The notes under the pieces were generated by a model, which made no database searches, was not told the origin of the DNA, and saw only the letters and a program-made list of their open reading frames with translations. This document shows positions 61,991 to 64,000 of a DNA stretch of 64,000 bases, in pieces. The translations under genes were made by a program, and so were the position numbers. This DNA is from Perca fluviatilis (taxonomy: Eukaryota; Chordata; Actinopteri; Perciformes; Percidae): positions 4,777,136 to 4,841,135 of the forward strand of contig NC_053134.1 in assembly GCF_010015445.1 (NCBI RefSeq), read 5' to 3'. The stretch's first letter is position 1. Every line of letters starts with the position of its first letter.

Positions 61991-63207
61991 TTCAAGACTA
62001 CAGACAACTGAACTCTTCGGCAGTGCAGCCTCTTTGCATATTTAAACCATAGACTAGAATTATATGTTGCCATGGAGCCATTTTTGTTTATATATATTAG
62101 CCTATATTTGTTTAGATTTTGGCAAATTGTCACCATTAAAGTATGCTGGATCATCTATTAGCAGCTCCTGTTTGCAGTGTACCCATGGATATACAGACAA
62201 CTATCAATGGAGAACTTTGATGCTGAAAAAAAAGTAAAAAATGTGGTGATTCTCTGGCATGTTCTGGAGTTATAGGGAGATAATGACATCCTCGGAAAGT
62301 GTACGTCACGCTGAATCAAAATATATATAAAGATATGTGCATTATGTCTGCGTGTTCACAGAGTTATGACTCCGATAAAGAAAGCACCTTAATCCCATGC
62401 CTGAGCCGTGTTAACCAGCAGCAAAACAACAATCAATTACTTCCAGTTTTTTTAGAACACCAGCATGAGCCTGTTTTCATGCGGCTCCTTTCACCTCACA
62501 CAGGATCTCTGCCTCTCATCTTTCCCTCCGCACGCCCCTTCAACTCTGCCTTGCCCCCCCCTGGAGAGACGCCTCAATCCTGAACTGAAGCCTGCTATAG
62601 AAGAAGTCCTGAAGTTTAGAGAAAAGAAAGCAGCTCGACGCGATCATCAGTCACGTCACTCAGAACAAACAGAAGATGTTCTAACAGCTGGATGCCTCAG
62701 ACGCACAAATTATACAAAAATGAGGTCAAGAGCACTCAGGAGTGCAATATTTAAAGCAACTACAAGTCGTTTTTAACTGGTTATGAAACAGTCTCAATTT
62801 TATACTGATGCCTCTATATGAGCTACATGAGCAAACGAGACCATCAGCAAGAAAATTGGTTATTGTTATTTTTATTGTCTGTTCCCCGGTCAGTGACCCA
62901 CTGCCAAATCCAAAGGAACGATTCCAGCACCCAGACGGAACAGCTTTCATATTAAGTTTTTCCGGGCAAAGTTTGGTAGTGAGTCGTACGTTAACCAGTT
63001 AAAAGGAAGCAGGAGGAGATTTTTCTTTAGAGAATCTTATTTGTGACGTTATATATTTTGTGGTTATAGCTGATACTGGAGCAGGATTAGCAAAGTGAAA
63101 AAGAAAAGAATTGACCAAAGAACAACAGTGACAGAGCACGGGTGGAAACACGAGTCGACCTTGGTCGCTCGGTCAACAGATGGAGGGAAATGCGGGATTT
63201 GAGGCAA
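61991..63207. other. No gene seen
   Basis: Short ORFs at 62299-62776 are proline- and serine-rich without a recognised domain. Nothing else is supported. Confidence 0.45.
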
Positions 63208-63472
63208 CCCATTCTCACTCCCAACTCGTCAAATACGGCAGCTTGTTCAGTGGCCCTCGGCGTTGGACTCTGACGCACCGAGGCATCCCTTAGGGTCTGT
63301 ATGAGACACACCGGGCTTTCAACTTCAACGTAAACCCATCCACGGCAATATGAGACGCTCAGAGCAACTGAAGTAGTATAAAGACCGAGAAAGTCTGTGT
63401 AGGGAGGAGGTCGATGGGTAAAACAAACACAGATTTTCAGCCGGGTGACTGCTGTTCATGTCCTGCGTAGTC
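63208..63472. mobile_element. Half of a foldback-type element
   Basis: It starts 'acccattctcactcccaact' like the element at 58917-59422. It is cut off at about 63473 by the repeat arm that follows, so the partner terminus is not in this window. Confidence 0.55.
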
Positions 63473-63474
63473 TC

Positions 63475-63925
63475 ACATTGCCAGACCTTCCTCCGCAGCC
63501 CTGGGTAGTCCACACAGCATTCTGGGATGGGAGAAAAACGTGTTCTGGTTTATTGGCATTTCTTTAAACCAATCACAATCGTTGTGGGTGGCACTAAGCA
63601 CCGGACAGAGCCACGATGCCTCTGCCAAATAGCCTCTGGAAGGAACTTGTTTTGGTGGAACATGTGTACGTTCAAAAGTTGTTTTAGTTGTACAACAGAA
63701 AACTCAGATTGGACAGATAGTCTAGCTAGCTGTCTGGATTTACCCTGCAGAGATCTGAGGAGCAGTTAACCATAGTCCTCACAAATCCACCGGAGGTTAG
63801 AACGCCAACACAAAGAAAGAGGAAAGGGGACGGACATCTGGCCGTAAAGAGTGACATCTGGCGGAAAAGAGGAACATCCGGTGGAATTTCTGGCTGCACC
63901 GGAGCAATCCCGGAAGTGAAACGTC
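63475..63925 (-). mobile_element. Unclassified interspersed repeat, arm B (inverted copy of arm A)
   Basis: Reading in reverse it matches 61625-61990 through the same ordered words, ending in 'gagcaatcccggaagtgaaa'. It is longer by a region of about 80 bp. Confidence 0.7.
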
Positions 63926-64000
63926 TTGGATATAGACTATGTCCTGTGTGAAACCAAAAGTCAACATTGACTTTTTTTAAAGTTACTTAGGCTATGTTAG

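Overview
The window looks like a piece of a ray-finned fish genome, most likely a percomorph teleost. It is AT-rich and packed with long (CA)n/(GT)n microsatellites, Tc1-type DNA transposons, small hAT and TA-flanked MITEs, and LINE 3' ends with short-motif tails. It also holds a fish-type NLR gene with a FISNA-NACHT exon, 174-nt LRR exons and a C-terminal B30.2 exon. The species cannot be named from sequence alone.

The only gene supported with confidence is on the + strand at 20162-24965. It is a seven-exon NLR (PYD, linker, FISNA-NACHT-winged helix, two LRR exons, a short pre-B30.2 exon, PRY-SPRY). All splice sites are GT-AG, all exon phases agree and the spliced frame is open for 1069 codons, so it looks intact. 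Its likely role is cytosolic immune sensing through the pyrin domain. An IRF-type motif lies about 170 bp upstream and a polyadenylation signal about 120 bp after the stop.

Layout. 1-3.4 kb: nested DNA elements, including an element within an element, a 1-kb hAT with perfect 8-bp target duplications, and a 458-bp foldback. 3.4-10 kb: mostly non-coding, with a degenerate 21-bp repeat in three clusters and a dead Tc1 element (7.0-8.4 kb). 10-16 kb: repeat mosaic with a second Tc1 (14.3-15.9 kb) inserted in a LINE tail. 16-20 kb: a foldback MITE and NLR upstream sequence. 20-25 kb: the NLR. 25-29 kb: microsatellites and LINE tails. 29.0-32.0 kb: a four-level nested structure (foldback, MITE, LINE, 42-bp minisatellite with higher-order structure). 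32-53 kb: a dispersed repeat pair, polypurine/polypyrimidine blocks, an internally deleted hAT (35.7-37.6 kb), a MITE carrying an 18-copy 46-bp array (39.6-40.9 kb), and several TA-flanked MITEs. 53-64 kb: more MITEs, microsatellites, a 994-bp hAT and a pair of inverted repeats.

Apart from the NLR, only two weak hints of host coding sequence were seen: a minus-strand 79-codon ORF with a signal-peptide-like start and a dibasic cleavage motif (48341-48580), and a 78-nt exon-like block (41361-41438). No rRNA or functional tRNA gene, CRISPR array or prokaryotic feature was found. The most notable structures are the intact NLR with two unusual splice contexts, the four-level nest with a higher-order minisatellite, and a repeat pair that seems to record the expansion of a CA microsatellite.
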